This document shows positions 56,380-64,000 of a DNA stretch of 64,000 bases, piece after piece. The DNA is taken from positions 343,572 to 407,571 of the forward strand of contig BTUU01000003.1 of assembly GCA_045863555.1 (NCBI GenBank). The letters run 5' to 3'. A model generated the notes under the pieces. The model was not told the origin of the DNA and ran no database searches. It saw only the letters and a list, made by a program, of their open reading frames with translations. Within the stretch, counting starts at the first letter, position 1; each line of letters begins with the position of its first letter. This DNA is from JACRLV01 sp045863555 (GTDB taxonomy: Bacteria > Planctomycetota > Phycisphaerae > UBA1845 > Fen-1342). Both the position numbers and the translations under genes were made by a program.

Positions 56380-57666
56380 CTACGTTCTTGCACCGCAGGC
56401 AGCAACGATTGCCGCGCCGACATCCGTCGGGCCGACCGAAAACCGCGTGAGCGACGGCACCTCGATATCGAGTTCGTAATTCAGCTGCGTGAGCGTCAGC
56501 ACCTCGCAGCGATCGCGCAGAATGGCCCGCGCCTTGCGGGCGATCTGGTCTTCATAATCGAAGCTCGTCGCCAGGCAGATTTCCGGAGCGAACTCAGCCA
56601 GGCGGTAGGGGCGTACGACAGGGATGCCGCGAATCTCGGAGACGCCTGCCGAATCGTCGGCAACCGCCAGCGGCCGGATGCCCATCGGTTCGAACACATC
56701 CAGGAAGTACCCGAAATCACGGCCGGCTCCATAGCAGACGAGCCGGCGGCCGACGATCCGCGCGAGCATGGCCTCGCGCATGCGCCGCAGCAGATCGGCG
56801 TAGTAGTCCATCAGGTCGGAGTGATACCGGACAAGATCGGGGTAGTCGTAACGCGAGGCCGTGGGTTTCGCGGGCCGGGCGAGGTACCAGAGCCCGGAGA
56901 TGTTCGCCATCTGCGCCACCTCGAATCCGGCTGCGCCGAGGTACCGCGAGAGACTGGCCGCGGAAAAATGGTTGATGTGCTGCGCGTAGCACAGGAAGAA
57001 ATCGCGGTAGAAGAAATTCAGCGGCGAACAGCCGTAGCGATCCCGGTCCTGCGGGCGCACCTGGTAGGTCGGCGTGTACTGGGCGAGATCGGGAACGAGC
57101 AGGAAGAGCCGGCCCTGGTCCTGCACCAGCGGGCGGATCGCATTCAGGACGTCCATCGGCTGCGGCATGTGCTCGAAGACGGATGTGAGGATGACGAGGT
57201 CGAAATATCCAGGCTCATATTGACGGGCCCAGTCGGCCGTGAAAAGGCCGCAGTCGAGGCGGGCGTCGGGCATGCGCGACCGGGCGAATTCGACGTTGCG
57301 CGGCCCGGGCTCGATGCCGTGGCACTCGAAACCGAAGTCGTAAAAGTGCTTCATCAGGGCGCCGCGATTGAAACCGATTTCGAGCACACGCGTGGCGCGG
57401 TGCTTGTAGCGCGGCAGGCCGGCCAGGCAGAACGTCGTGTAGGCGCAGTCGACCGGGAGCGACTCCTCGCGCGTCACGTACTCCTCATCGGAATAGCGGT
57501 GGACCTGGTCAGCCTGCCAGTTGCCGAAGACATGGCCGCAGCGCCGGCAGAGGGCGACGGTGTAGTGGAATGGCCTGCCGATCGACGGCTCGTAGCAGTG
57601 CCAGGTTCCCGGGCCCTCGATGCAGACCTTCGCGTCGGAGCCGCCGCAGAGTGTGCAGATGATCAT
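56380..57666 (-). CDS. Class I SAM-dependent methyltransferase with zinc ribbon
   Basis: 428 residues from ATG 57666 (GAGGA 4 nt upstream); longer frame rejected. The N-terminus MIICTLCGGSDAKVCIEG...CRRCGHVFGNW holds two Cys pairs, a zinc ribbon as in NDP-sugar C-methyltransferases. RVLEIGFNRGALMKHFYDFGFECHGIEPG is the SAM-binding motif I, followed by YFDLVILTSVFEHMPQPMDVLNAIRPLVQDQGRLFLLVPD. The C-terminal 130 residues (LVCYGAGRDFGYFLDVFEPMGIRPLAVADDSA...GIPVVRPYRLAEFAPEICLATSFDYEDQIARKA) form a second Rossmann-like domain as in the C-methyltransferase family. Likely methylates a nucleotide sugar. Confidence 0.85.
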   Translation of the reverse strand: MIICTLCGGSDAKVCIEGPGTWHCYEPSIGRPFHYTVALCRRCGHVFGNWQADQVHRYSDEEYVTREESLPVDCAYTTFCLAGLPRYKHRATRVLEIGFNRGALMKHFYDFGFECHGIEPGPRNVEFARSRMPDARLDCGLFTADWARQYEPGYFDLVILTSVFEHMPQPMDVLNAIRPLVQDQGRLFLLVPDLAQYTPTYQVRPQDRDRYGCSPLNFFYRDFFLCYAQHINHFSAASLSRYLGAAGFEVAQMANISGLWYLARPAKPTASRYDYPDLVRYHSDLMDYYADLLRRMREAMLARIVGRRLVCYGAGRDFGYFLDVFEPMGIRPLAVADDSAGVSEIRGIPVVRPYRLAEFAPEICLATSFDYEDQIARKARAILRDRCEVLTLTQLNYELDIEVPSLTRFSVGPTDVGAAIVAACGART

Positions 57667-57848
57667 TGAGTCCTCGTTTAGTCCGTCGATCGCCGTGCCC
57701 CTGTTTGGAGTTCGCGTCCGACGGTTTTCGGCTCTTATCGGCAGTTTCTGCTGCGCAGCTTCTGTTCGCCGCCCCGGCACACCCCGGATATCATTCGCCG
57801 TCCGGCGTCGGGGCGAGCCTCCGCCGATCGCCGATGGAGGTCATTCAC

Positions 57849-58868
57849 ATGGGCAGACGGATGGTTGGATTCGGTGCGGCGCTGTGGCTTGTTTTCCTGC
57901 CTGCCGCGGCGGGCGCCGGCGCTGACGAAGTGACGCTGAAGGTTCGCTACGAACCCGGCAAGGTCGTGTATTTCGAACAAATCGAGAAGATCGATCAGAA
58001 GTTCGACATGGGCCAGGGCGAGCCTATGGCCATGAAGATGGACAGCCTCTATTGCCTCAAGCAGACCGTGAAGTCGGTGGAGGGCGGGAAGGCGCAGGTC
58101 GCCTTTTCGTATGACCGGTTCGCGATGTCGATCGACAGCGCGATGATGCCGCCGATGAAGTACGACTCGGACGGCAAGAACGAGGAGGACGAAGCCGAGT
58201 CGATCGAGATGATCTTCAAGCCGATGCTGGGCGAGACCGTGACCGTACAAGTCGGGCCCGGCGGACGGGCGGACTCGGCGAGCGGCCTTGCGGCCATCGT
58301 CGAGAAAGTCGAGAAAGAGGCCGCCGGGAACATGCTCTGGGGCCAGATGAAGGACAGCCTCACCGACGCCTCGTTCAAGGCCCAGATGATCGACCGGCAG
58401 GCGGCGATGCTCCCGGAAAAGCCCGTGAAGGTCGGGGATGAGTGGAAGGGGACGGTTCGCATCGACAGCGGGCCGATCGGGACGCTCGTGGTCGACTTCG
58501 CGTGCAAGCTCAAGTCGGTCGGCAACGAAGGCGGACGAAAGGTCGCGGTCATTGAATTCGAGTCAAAGATGAGCGTCGCGCCCGATTCCAAGCCGACCAG
58601 CGGTCCGGCCGCGCAGATGAACATCAAGCTCGACAACGGCGGCGGCAAGGGCAAGGCCTGGTTCGACGTCGACGCCGGAAGCTTCGTCAAGGTCGAGAGC
58701 GAAAACTCCATGGACATGAGCATGGAGATGAACAACATGAAGATGTCCATGAAGCAGAAAATGGACAGCACGCTGCGCTGGCTGTCGGAGAAGGAGCGCG
58801 AGGAGCAGCGCAAGGCGGGCAAGCAGGCGGCGACCGAGGCGAAGAAAGACGCCAAAACCGACAAGTAG
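57849..58868 (+). CDS. Secreted protein of unknown function
   Basis: 339 residues from ATG 57849, with GGAGG 8 nt upstream. MGRRMVGFGAALWLVFLPAAAGAGA is a signal peptide. The mature part is beta-rich with Lys/Met-rich stretches: VTLKVRYEPGKVVYFEQIEKIDQKFDMGQGEPMAMKMDSLYCLKQTVKSVEGGKAQVAFSYDR, IDRQAAMLPEKPVKVGDEWKGTVRIDSG and a Met-rich run (MDMSMEMNNMKMSMKQKMDS, about 300-320), ending in a charged tail. A family such as DUF6263 fits the general layout, but I do not rely on it. The Met-rich region could bind metal. A bidirectional terminator follows. Confidence 0.75.
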   Translation: MGRRMVGFGAALWLVFLPAAAGAGADEVTLKVRYEPGKVVYFEQIEKIDQKFDMGQGEPMAMKMDSLYCLKQTVKSVEGGKAQVAFSYDRFAMSIDSAMMPPMKYDSDGKNEEDEAESIEMIFKPMLGETVTVQVGPGGRADSASGLAAIVEKVEKEAAGNMLWGQMKDSLTDASFKAQMIDRQAAMLPEKPVKVGDEWKGTVRIDSGPIGTLVVDFACKLKSVGNEGGRKVAVIEFESKMSVAPDSKPTSGPAAQMNIKLDNGGGKGKAWFDVDAGSFVKVESENSMDMSMEMNNMKMSMKQKMDSTLRWLSEKEREEQRKAGKQAATEAKKDAKTDK

Positions 58869-58931
58869 AGTCTGCTGTCGACTCAGTCGGAGTATCGCCC
58901 CGCACCGTCTGAAACGACCCGCAATAAATAA

Positions 58932-58972
58932 GGCGTCGCGCACCGGTGAGGATGCGCGACGCCTTCGTTTTC
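58932..58972. terminator. Bidirectional rho-independent terminator
   Basis: Perfect 11-bp stem GGCGTCGCGCA (58932-58942) and TGCGCGACGCC (58953-58963), 10 nt loop. On the plus strand TTCGTTTTCGG follows; on the minus strand TTATTTATT follows. It ends the secreted-protein gene at 58868 and the minus-strand unit at 59158. The 289-base gap (58869-59157) also has a small TCCCG/CGGGA hairpin at 59082-59095. Confidence 0.7.
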
Positions 58973-59157
58973 GGCGAGAAAGACCGGCGATCCGAGTTGA
59001 TCGGGCGACTGTTCTATGGCCTGGGGCTTGAACTGCCTGCCTTCGGCCGAGTGGCGCTTACTACTCGTTCGATTCTTGCGATCCCGCGAGCGGGACCGGT
59101 CCATCGAACTTGAAAGTCGCTAGTGATCGACGGATCCGCCTTTCACCCGAAGGGTGC

Positions 59158-59247
59158 TTACTTGCGAGCCTTCTTCTTGGTCGCTTTCTTCTTGGTCGAC
59201 TTCTTCGCACCCTTCGACGCCTTCTTCGCAGCCTTCTTCTTTGCCAT
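59158..59247 (-). CDS. 29-residue lysine-rich histone H1-like peptide
   Basis: ATG at 59247, TAA at 59158-59160. GAGG lies 7 nt before the ATG. The peptide starts MAKKKAAKKASKGAKKS and ends KKKARK: 15 lysines, one arginine and seven alanines in 29 residues, with repeating A-K-K-(A/T/S). This is the pattern of H1/Hc1-like nucleoid proteins, which also occur as tails of planctomycetal proteins. It is 62 nt downstream of smc on the same strand, so probably cotranscribed. I see no trace of a frameshift upstream that would make it a tail of SMC. Binding to DNA or RNA is inference. Confidence 0.65.
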   Translation of the reverse strand: MAKKKAAKKASKGAKKSTKKKATKKKARK

Positions 59248-59309
59248 TGTGGCACCTCATGAAAGAAACACTCAGGACGCGCCGCAACACACGGCACGCC
59301 GCGAACACA

Positions 59310-62300
59310 CTACGTATGCACTTCCTCGAACTTCACGGCCACCCGGCGGCTGACGCCCGGCTCGTCCATCGTGACGCCGTAGAGCACGTCGGCCGACTGC
59401 ATGGTCCGCTTGTGGTGCGTAATGACGACGAATTGAGACTGGTCCAGAAACTCATCCACGATCGTATTGAACCGGCCGACGTTCGCCTCGTCCAGCGCCG
59501 CGTCCACTTCATCGAGGATCGCGAACGGGCTCGGCCGGCGCTTGAAGACCGCGAAGAGCAGCGCGACCGCGGTCATCGTCTTCTCGCCGCCGCTGAGCAG
59601 TGAGATGCTCTGCGGCTCCTTGCCCGGCGGTCGAGCGATGATCTCGATCCCGCATTCGAGCGGCTGCTCCGGGGTCTCAAGAATGATATCGGCTTTTCCA
59701 CCGCCGAAGAGTTTACGGAAGAGCTCCTGGAAGTGGCCGCGGATCTCCTCGAACGCCTGGGCGAAGCGCGAGCGCGACTCGACGTCGAGTTCGGCGATCA
59801 GGGCTTCGAGCCGCTGGATCGAATCGACCAGGTCGGTCCGCTGCGTCACCAGGTTGTCGAAACGCGGCTGGAGTTCTTCGAGTTCCTGGATCGCATCCAG
59901 GTTCACGTTGCCCAGCCGCGTGATCTTCCCGCGGATTTCCTCGATTTCCGCCTTGACCGCCTCCCAGTCGCGGTCGGCGTGCTCATAGGCGCCGTACAGG
60001 TCGGGCAGCTCGACCGCGAGCTCGTCGCGGACGCGCGTGACGAGGCCCTCGCGGCGGACCTCGATCTCCTTGAGCGTAACGTCGGTCTCGTGGACGGCCT
60101 TGTCGACTTCTTCGATTTCCGAGTGGAGCAGGCGGATCGTCGCCCCGCACGCCTCGATGCGACGGCGCACCTGCTGCCGGGCCTCGCGCTGCTCGACGAT
60201 CGCCGCCTCGCGGGCCTGCGCATCCTCGGCCAGCGCCGTGCGGCGCGATTCCGCCTCGACCAGCTCCGCCTCGGCCGTCTCGATTCGCTCGCCGGCCTCG
60301 ACCGCCTCCCGCTCGGCCTGCACGTGCTCCTGGCGGATCGTGTCGAGTCGCGTTTGGAGCTCGCGAAGCGACGCCTCGCGGGCGGCGCGGCGCTCGGATG
60401 TGCGGCCGGCCTCGACCTGGGCGGATGTCAATTCCTGCGCGAGATTGGCGACCACGCTCTCCAACTGGCGGAGTTCCTGATCCAGGCCGGAGATGGCCGA
60501 CTCGTGCGTGCGCTGCGTCTGTTCGATCGTCTCGCGCTCGCCGGAAACCTGGTTGACGCGTTCGATGACCTCCGCCATCGCGCGGGCGAGGTGGGCGGCG
60601 TCTGAGTCGAGCGTTTCGGCTTCGCGGCGGACGCGGGAAATCTCGTCCTGGGCGCGGAGATGCTCGGTGCGGCACTCGGCGGCACGTTTTTGCGCTTCGG
60701 CGATCTCGCGGAGGCAGCCGTCGCGCTGGAGCCGGACGTCGGAGAGCGATTGTTCGACGGCCATGCGTTCGCGGACGAGCCGCTCGAGCCGCGTCTCGAC
60801 CTCGTCCAGCTCGCTGCGGAGCTGGCGAATCTGGGCCTTTCGGCTGATGAGGCCGGCCGCGCCGGATTGCGAGCCGACGGTCACGAGGCCGCCGGCATCG
60901 ACCGTGACACCATCGAGGGAAATGACGACCACGCCCGGCCCGAGCCGCGGGGCCAGCCGCAGGGCCGTCTCGGACGATTCGACGAGCCAGGCATTTCCGA
61001 GCAATCTCTGAGCAAGCGGGCGGATCTCGTCGTCGCAGCGGACCCAGTCGGCGATCCGGGCGATGACGCCGGGCTCGGCCGAGAAATCGGCGGCGGGGGC
61101 ATCGGGGGTCGCGTGGTCGACCGCCGCGACGGCGACGCGACCGGGTGGGGTGCCCCGGCGGGTCATCTCGGCGAGGAACGCGGCCGGCGAGCGCGTGACA
61201 AGATGGTTTTCGAAGCGGGCGAGGATCGGCTGAATCGCCGCGACCCGCGGATCGTCGATCTGGATGAGATCGGCGACGAGCCCGAGGACGCCGGCGGGAT
61301 TTGCGCCGTGAACGTCGGCCCATTCGAGGGCCCACTTCGCGCCCTTTTCAACGCCTTCATGGCGCGATTCCATGTCCTCGAGGAGCTTCAGCCGCGATGC
61401 CAGAGCACTGCGCGATTCCTTCGCCTCGCTGGTCTCACCGGCGAGCCGCTGGCTCTCCGTCGAAAGCTGCTCCGCCTGGGCATCGATGCCACCCAGGACG
61501 GCGCCCAGTTCCGAGGCGCGGGCTTCGATTTCGGCGATTCGGGCGTCGAGGGCCGTGCATTTCTGCTCCAGCTCGACACCGCGGGCCTCGACCGTCCTGC
61601 GGCGCTCGACGATGCCATGAGACTGTGCCTCCAGCCGCCGCTTCTGGTGCTCGAGGTTCTGCTGCTCGTTGGTGAGGAGAGTGCTTCGGCGGGCGGCTTC
61701 GAAAACCGCGCGTTTTTCCGTTTCGAGCGACTGGCGGGCGGTGTTGCAGCGCGAGGCCGCGTCGTCGCGCGTCGCGTGGATCGCGCTGACGCGGCCCGCT
61801 TCGCGCTGCTCGGCCTCGATCAGGTCGGCGAGGCCCGTCTGCTCTTCGACGATGCGGCCCTGCAATTCGCCGGCCCGGCGGGCGGTCTGCTCGGCGTACT
61901 GCCACTGCCGCTCGCGGGTCCGGTTCAGTTCCTCGATCCGCCGCCGGCCCTGGGTCTGCCGTTCGACGAGGGCGCTGATCTCGCTCTGCACGGCCGCGAG
62001 CTGCTGCTCCATCGACTGTACGACTTCGTCGAGGCCCTGAAGCTCGTGATCGAGTTCCGACGCGTCGGCGTCGCGCTGGGCGAGGTCCGCCCGCTTGGCC
62101 GCGAGGACGTCGGAGAGGGATTGATACTGGGCCCGGTATTCGGCGTCCGCCTGGACGAGGTCGTGGTACTCGGCCAGCGAGAACGCCGATTTCAGCTCGC
62201 GGAGGCGCTGGTCGTATTCGAGGAAGTTCCGCGCCTTGCCCGCGGCGAGCTTCACGCTGCGCAGGCGCCGCTCCAGCTCTTCGACGACGTCATTGAGCCG

Positions 62301-62867
62301 GAGCAGGTTCTGCTGCGTGCGTTCCAGCTTGCGCTGCGCTTCGGTGCGGCGGATCTTGTAGCGGCTGATGCCGGCGGCCTCTTCGAAAATTTCGCGGCGC
62401 TCGATCGGGTTGGCCTGGAGCAGCTTGTCGACCTTGCCCTGCTCGATCACGCTGTAGGCGTCGACGCCCACGCCCGTGTCGAGGAAGAGGTCGCGGACGT
62501 CCTTGAGCCGCGCGGGCTTGCCGTTGATCTTGTATTCGCTCTCGCCGTTGCGGTAGAGCATGCGGCCGACGCTGATCTCCTTGTCGTCGGTCGCGAGGAA
62601 GCCGGCGGAGTTGTCGAAGGTCAGCTCGACCTCGGCGAAGTTGGCCGGCTGGCGCGTCCGCGCGCCGGAGAAAACGACGTCGAGCATCTTCGAGCCGCGG
62701 AGCGTCTTGGCGGACTGCTCGCCGAGCACCCAGCGCACGGCGTCGAGCACGTTGCTCTTGCCGCAGCCGTTGGGGCCGACGATGGACGTGCGGCCGCGAT
62801 CGAACTCGAACTCGGTCCGATCGGCGAAGCTCTTGAAACCGTGGAGAACGAGACGTTTCAGAAACAC
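59310..62867 (-). CDS. smc: Chromosome segregation ATPase SMC
   Basis: 1185 residues from GTG 62867 (GGGAAG 8 nt upstream); the frame extends to an ATG at 62909 without a site. VFLKRLVLHGFKSFADRTEF is the canonical start; Walker A GPNGCGKSN at 31-39, Q-loop TLRGSKMLDVVFSG, a 320-residue coiled coil, the hinge at about 505-660 (GAKWALEWADVHGANPAGVLGLVADLI...GGLVTVGSQSGAAGL), a second coiled coil, the signature LLSGGEKTMTAVALLFAVF and Walker B FAILDEVDAALDEANV. It compacts and resolves chromosomes with ScpA/ScpB, which are not in the window. The lysine-rich peptide gene lies just downstream. Confidence 0.96.
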   Translation of the reverse strand: MFLKRLVLHGFKSFADRTEFEFDRGRTSIVGPNGCGKSNVLDAVRWVLGEQSAKTLRGSKMLDVVFSGARTRQPANFAEVELTFDNSAGFLATDDKEISVGRMLYRNGESEYKINGKPARLKDVRDLFLDTGVGVDAYSVIEQGKVDKLLQANPIERREIFEEAAGISRYKIRRTEAQRKLERTQQNLLRLNDVVEELERRLRSVKLAAGKARNFLEYDQRLRELKSAFSLAEYHDLVQADAEYRAQYQSLSDVLAAKRADLAQRDADASELDHELQGLDEVVQSMEQQLAAVQSEISALVERQTQGRRRIEELNRTRERQWQYAEQTARRAGELQGRIVEEQTGLADLIEAEQREAGRVSAIHATRDDAASRCNTARQSLETEKRAVFEAARRSTLLTNEQQNLEHQKRRLEAQSHGIVERRRTVEARGVELEQKCTALDARIAEIEARASELGAVLGGIDAQAEQLSTESQRLAGETSEAKESRSALASRLKLLEDMESRHEGVEKGAKWALEWADVHGANPAGVLGLVADLIQIDDPRVAAIQPILARFENHLVTRSPAAFLAEMTRRGTPPGRVAVAAVDHATPDAPAADFSAEPGVIARIADWVRCDDEIRPLAQRLLGNAWLVESSETALRLAPRLGPGVVVISLDGVTVDAGGLVTVGSQSGAAGLISRKAQIRQLRSELDEVETRLERLVRERMAVEQSLSDVRLQRDGCLREIAEAQKRAAECRTEHLRAQDEISRVRREAETLDSDAAHLARAMAEVIERVNQVSGERETIEQTQRTHESAISGLDQELRQLESVVANLAQELTSAQVEAGRTSERRAAREASLRELQTRLDTIRQEHVQAEREAVEAGERIETAEAELVEAESRRTALAEDAQAREAAIVEQREARQQVRRRIEACGATIRLLHSEIEEVDKAVHETDVTLKEIEVRREGLVTRVRDELAVELPDLYGAYEHADRDWEAVKAEIEEIRGKITRLGNVNLDAIQELEELQPRFDNLVTQRTDLVDSIQRLEALIAELDVESRSRFAQAFEEIRGHFQELFRKLFGGGKADIILETPEQPLECGIEIIARPPGKEPQSISLLSGGEKTMTAVALLFAVFKRRPSPFAILDEVDAALDEANVGRFNTIVDEFLDQSQFVVITHHKRTMQSADVLYGVTMDEPGVSRRVAVKFEEVHT

Positions 62868-63275
62868 GATTCGTCTTCCCTGACATCGCCGCGCGGCGCC
62901 ATCCAGCACACCGCGGCATCCAAAATCTGGTACGTCGACGGTGACGGTACCACAACGGATATGCGCGTCAAGGGATTATTTCGGCGAACGCGCGCGATTT
63001 TCCGGATGCTGAGGTTCGGGTGGGGCGGGCATTCTGTCCGTGACGGGTGGGGCCGCCAACCTGCCCGTTGCCTTCGTGGCGAGTTGCGGGTGCACGGAGA
63101 CGCACTTCGCGCCTCGCCACTTTCCAGGACGCGCCTGCGTTGACTATTCGCCCGCGCGCCATGCGCAGCGCGCAGTGATTCGAACTAGCACTCGCCGATC
63201 GGCGGGATGCCTGCCTTCCACCAGCGAATGATCGCGTCGATCGTCTCATTACGAATCCACACCCGTAATGCGCAC
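62868..63275. other. Intergenic region without recognisable gene
   Basis: About 400 bases between smc (5' end) and the partial beta-helix gene. I see no ribosome-site-supported frame. A TTGTGG-17 nt-TACCAG pair on the minus strand (near 62930-62960) could serve smc. The minus frame from 63185 upwards resembles protein sequence (see findings on the beta-helix gene). Confidence 0.4.
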
Positions 63276-64000
63276 TCACCGCCCGTGAGGCCATCCGCCT
63301 CTCGCCGACCAAACCGGTTTCGAGAATCCGGAGAGCGGTTCCAAACTGGGAAAGCAGATTGACCAGGTTTTCACGGGCGTAGTCTGAAAAGGTGTGAACT
63401 CCGGCGCACTGTCCCCCCAGGCAACGGCGTTCCAGATGGAGACTTCGTCGAGCGCCGTGCCCCGAAAATCGGGGTACCCGGCGATAGCCCCGTCACCGAT
63501 ACTTGCGCTCGCCGTGTTCCCGTGAAAGGAGCAATTCGCGACAATGATCCCGTTGGCCTCGGGCCCGATCACATGTTTGACGAGCAGCCCGCCTCCGCCG
63601 CCCATCGTCGTGTGATTGTCGAAAAACACTGAATTCTGGATGTGCAAGTTGGTGAAGACGGAGTAAACGGCTGCGCCGCCGCCGATGTCCTGGGACGTCT
63701 CATGGACTCCAAGGTTGAAATTGTGCTCGAATCGGCAATTGGAGATTCGGACGATGTCGCCTTTGCTGCCGACGGCCAGACCCGTGCCGCGGAATCGTGC
63801 GTAGTTGTACTCGACGCGGAGGCGGTTCAGGATCAGGTTATCCAGCGCTTCGGGGTCGGGCGGATTGGTCATCGCCATCAGAATTCCCGCACCTTGATCA
63901 TGAAAGGAAGGCTCACCGTCCGCATAGCCGCCGCGAACGATAAAGGGGATATAACCGAATTTCGTTGATGGCCGGGTGAATAAAGGCGGCGTACTCTCGG
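63276..64000 (-). CDS. Parallel beta-helix protein (N-terminus beyond window, C-terminus possibly frameshifted)
   Basis: Open from the right edge to 63276, at least 241 residues, with no stop back to 64000, so the ATG at 63878 is only internal. Rungs such as ISNCRFEHNFNLGVHETSQDIGGGAAVYSVFTNLHIQNSVFFDNHTTMGGGGGLLVKHV and IIVANCSFHGNTASASIGDGAI are typical of right-handed beta-helix proteins, and WNAVAWGDSAPEFTPFQT is the anchor-type end. The last 25 residues (SGFSKPVWSARGGWPHGR) look unlike the family, and two other minus frames in 63180-63400 read like protein. A frameshift or decay near the 3' end is possible. Confidence 0.65.
   Translation of the reverse strand, partial: ESTPPLFTRPSTKFGYIPFIVRGGYADGEPSFHDQGAGILMAMTNPPDPEALDNLILNRLRVEYNYARFRGTGLAVGSKGDIVRISNCRFEHNFNLGVHETSQDIGGGAAVYSVFTNLHIQNSVFFDNHTTMGGGGGLLVKHVIGPEANGIIVANCSFHGNTASASIGDGAIAGYPDFRGTALDEVSIWNAVAWGDSAPEFTPFQTTPVKTWSICFPSLEPLSGFSKPVWSARGGWPHGR

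Noticed and set aside
62890..62960. A plus-strand start of a beta-helix protein suggested by IWYVDGDGT.
   Set aside because: The frame continues as an Arg-rich stretch with no rungs and lies antisense in the smc upstream region; likely chance.

Overview
The window is GC-rich bacterial chromosome that looks like a Planctomycetota genome, most likely from the Phycisphaerae side. The pointers are the repertoire: large secreted proteins ending in a two-loop Asp-rich (dockerin-like) module and a terminal Cys, parallel beta-helix proteins, a type II pseudopilin with the ADxHVG motif, small zinc-ribbon membrane proteins, a GldA/F/G-type ABC system with a DUF4340 partner, a bacterial GlnRS and a lysine-rich H1-like peptide. 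The phylum assignment is inference. No rRNA, tRNA, CRISPR array, transposase or prophage was seen.

Layout: 1-6.6 kb, a partial cadherin-repeat surface protein, a zinc-ribbon membrane protein, a DUF4214-like surface protein and a conserved hypothetical. 6.7-13.3 kb, a four-gene Gld-type ABC operon behind a clear TTGACA/TAGAAT promoter. 13.5-16.9 kb, a secreted metalloprotease. 17.2-25.6 kb, a long minus-strand run: two glycosyltransferases, two crotonases flanking a mini beta-carbonic-anhydrase-like protein, KptA, GlnRS, a PepSY protein and a lipoprotein. 25.6-34.2 kb, intergenic structured DNA, then a carbohydrate locus (aminotransferase, GH2-like hydrolase, binding protein, two permeases, GH172/DUF2961 protein) decorated by three unusual repeats. 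34.3-41.2 kb, RsgA, S20 and Der GTPase with beta-helix, pseudopilin and zinc-ribbon proteins. 41.2-48.9 kb, a Tat-exported TIM-barrel protein, a heparinase-like protein, an M20 amidohydrolase and a PQQ-type sugar dehydrogenase fusion. 49-52.5 kb, a second ABC exporter operon. 52.5-55 kb, twin metzincin lipoproteins. 55.1-59.3 kb, a PilZ protein, a membrane redoxin, a methyltransferase, a secreted protein and a tiny lysine-rich peptide. 59.3-62.9 kb, SMC. The right edge holds a partial beta-helix protein.

The strongest unusual signal is the redoxin at 55555-56331. It is split by an in-frame UGA exactly where the peroxidatic Cys of the W-C-x-x-C motif belongs, with a SECIS-like hairpin at the right distance: a candidate membrane-anchored selenocysteine redoxin. 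Also notable are an InlB-type repeat inserted, in permuted order, into the periplasmic loop of a MalG-type permease; a palindromic element inserted in frame in the GH172 gene; a 29-residue lysine-rich peptide behind smc; and a promoter/hairpin/18-codon leader ahead of rsgA.
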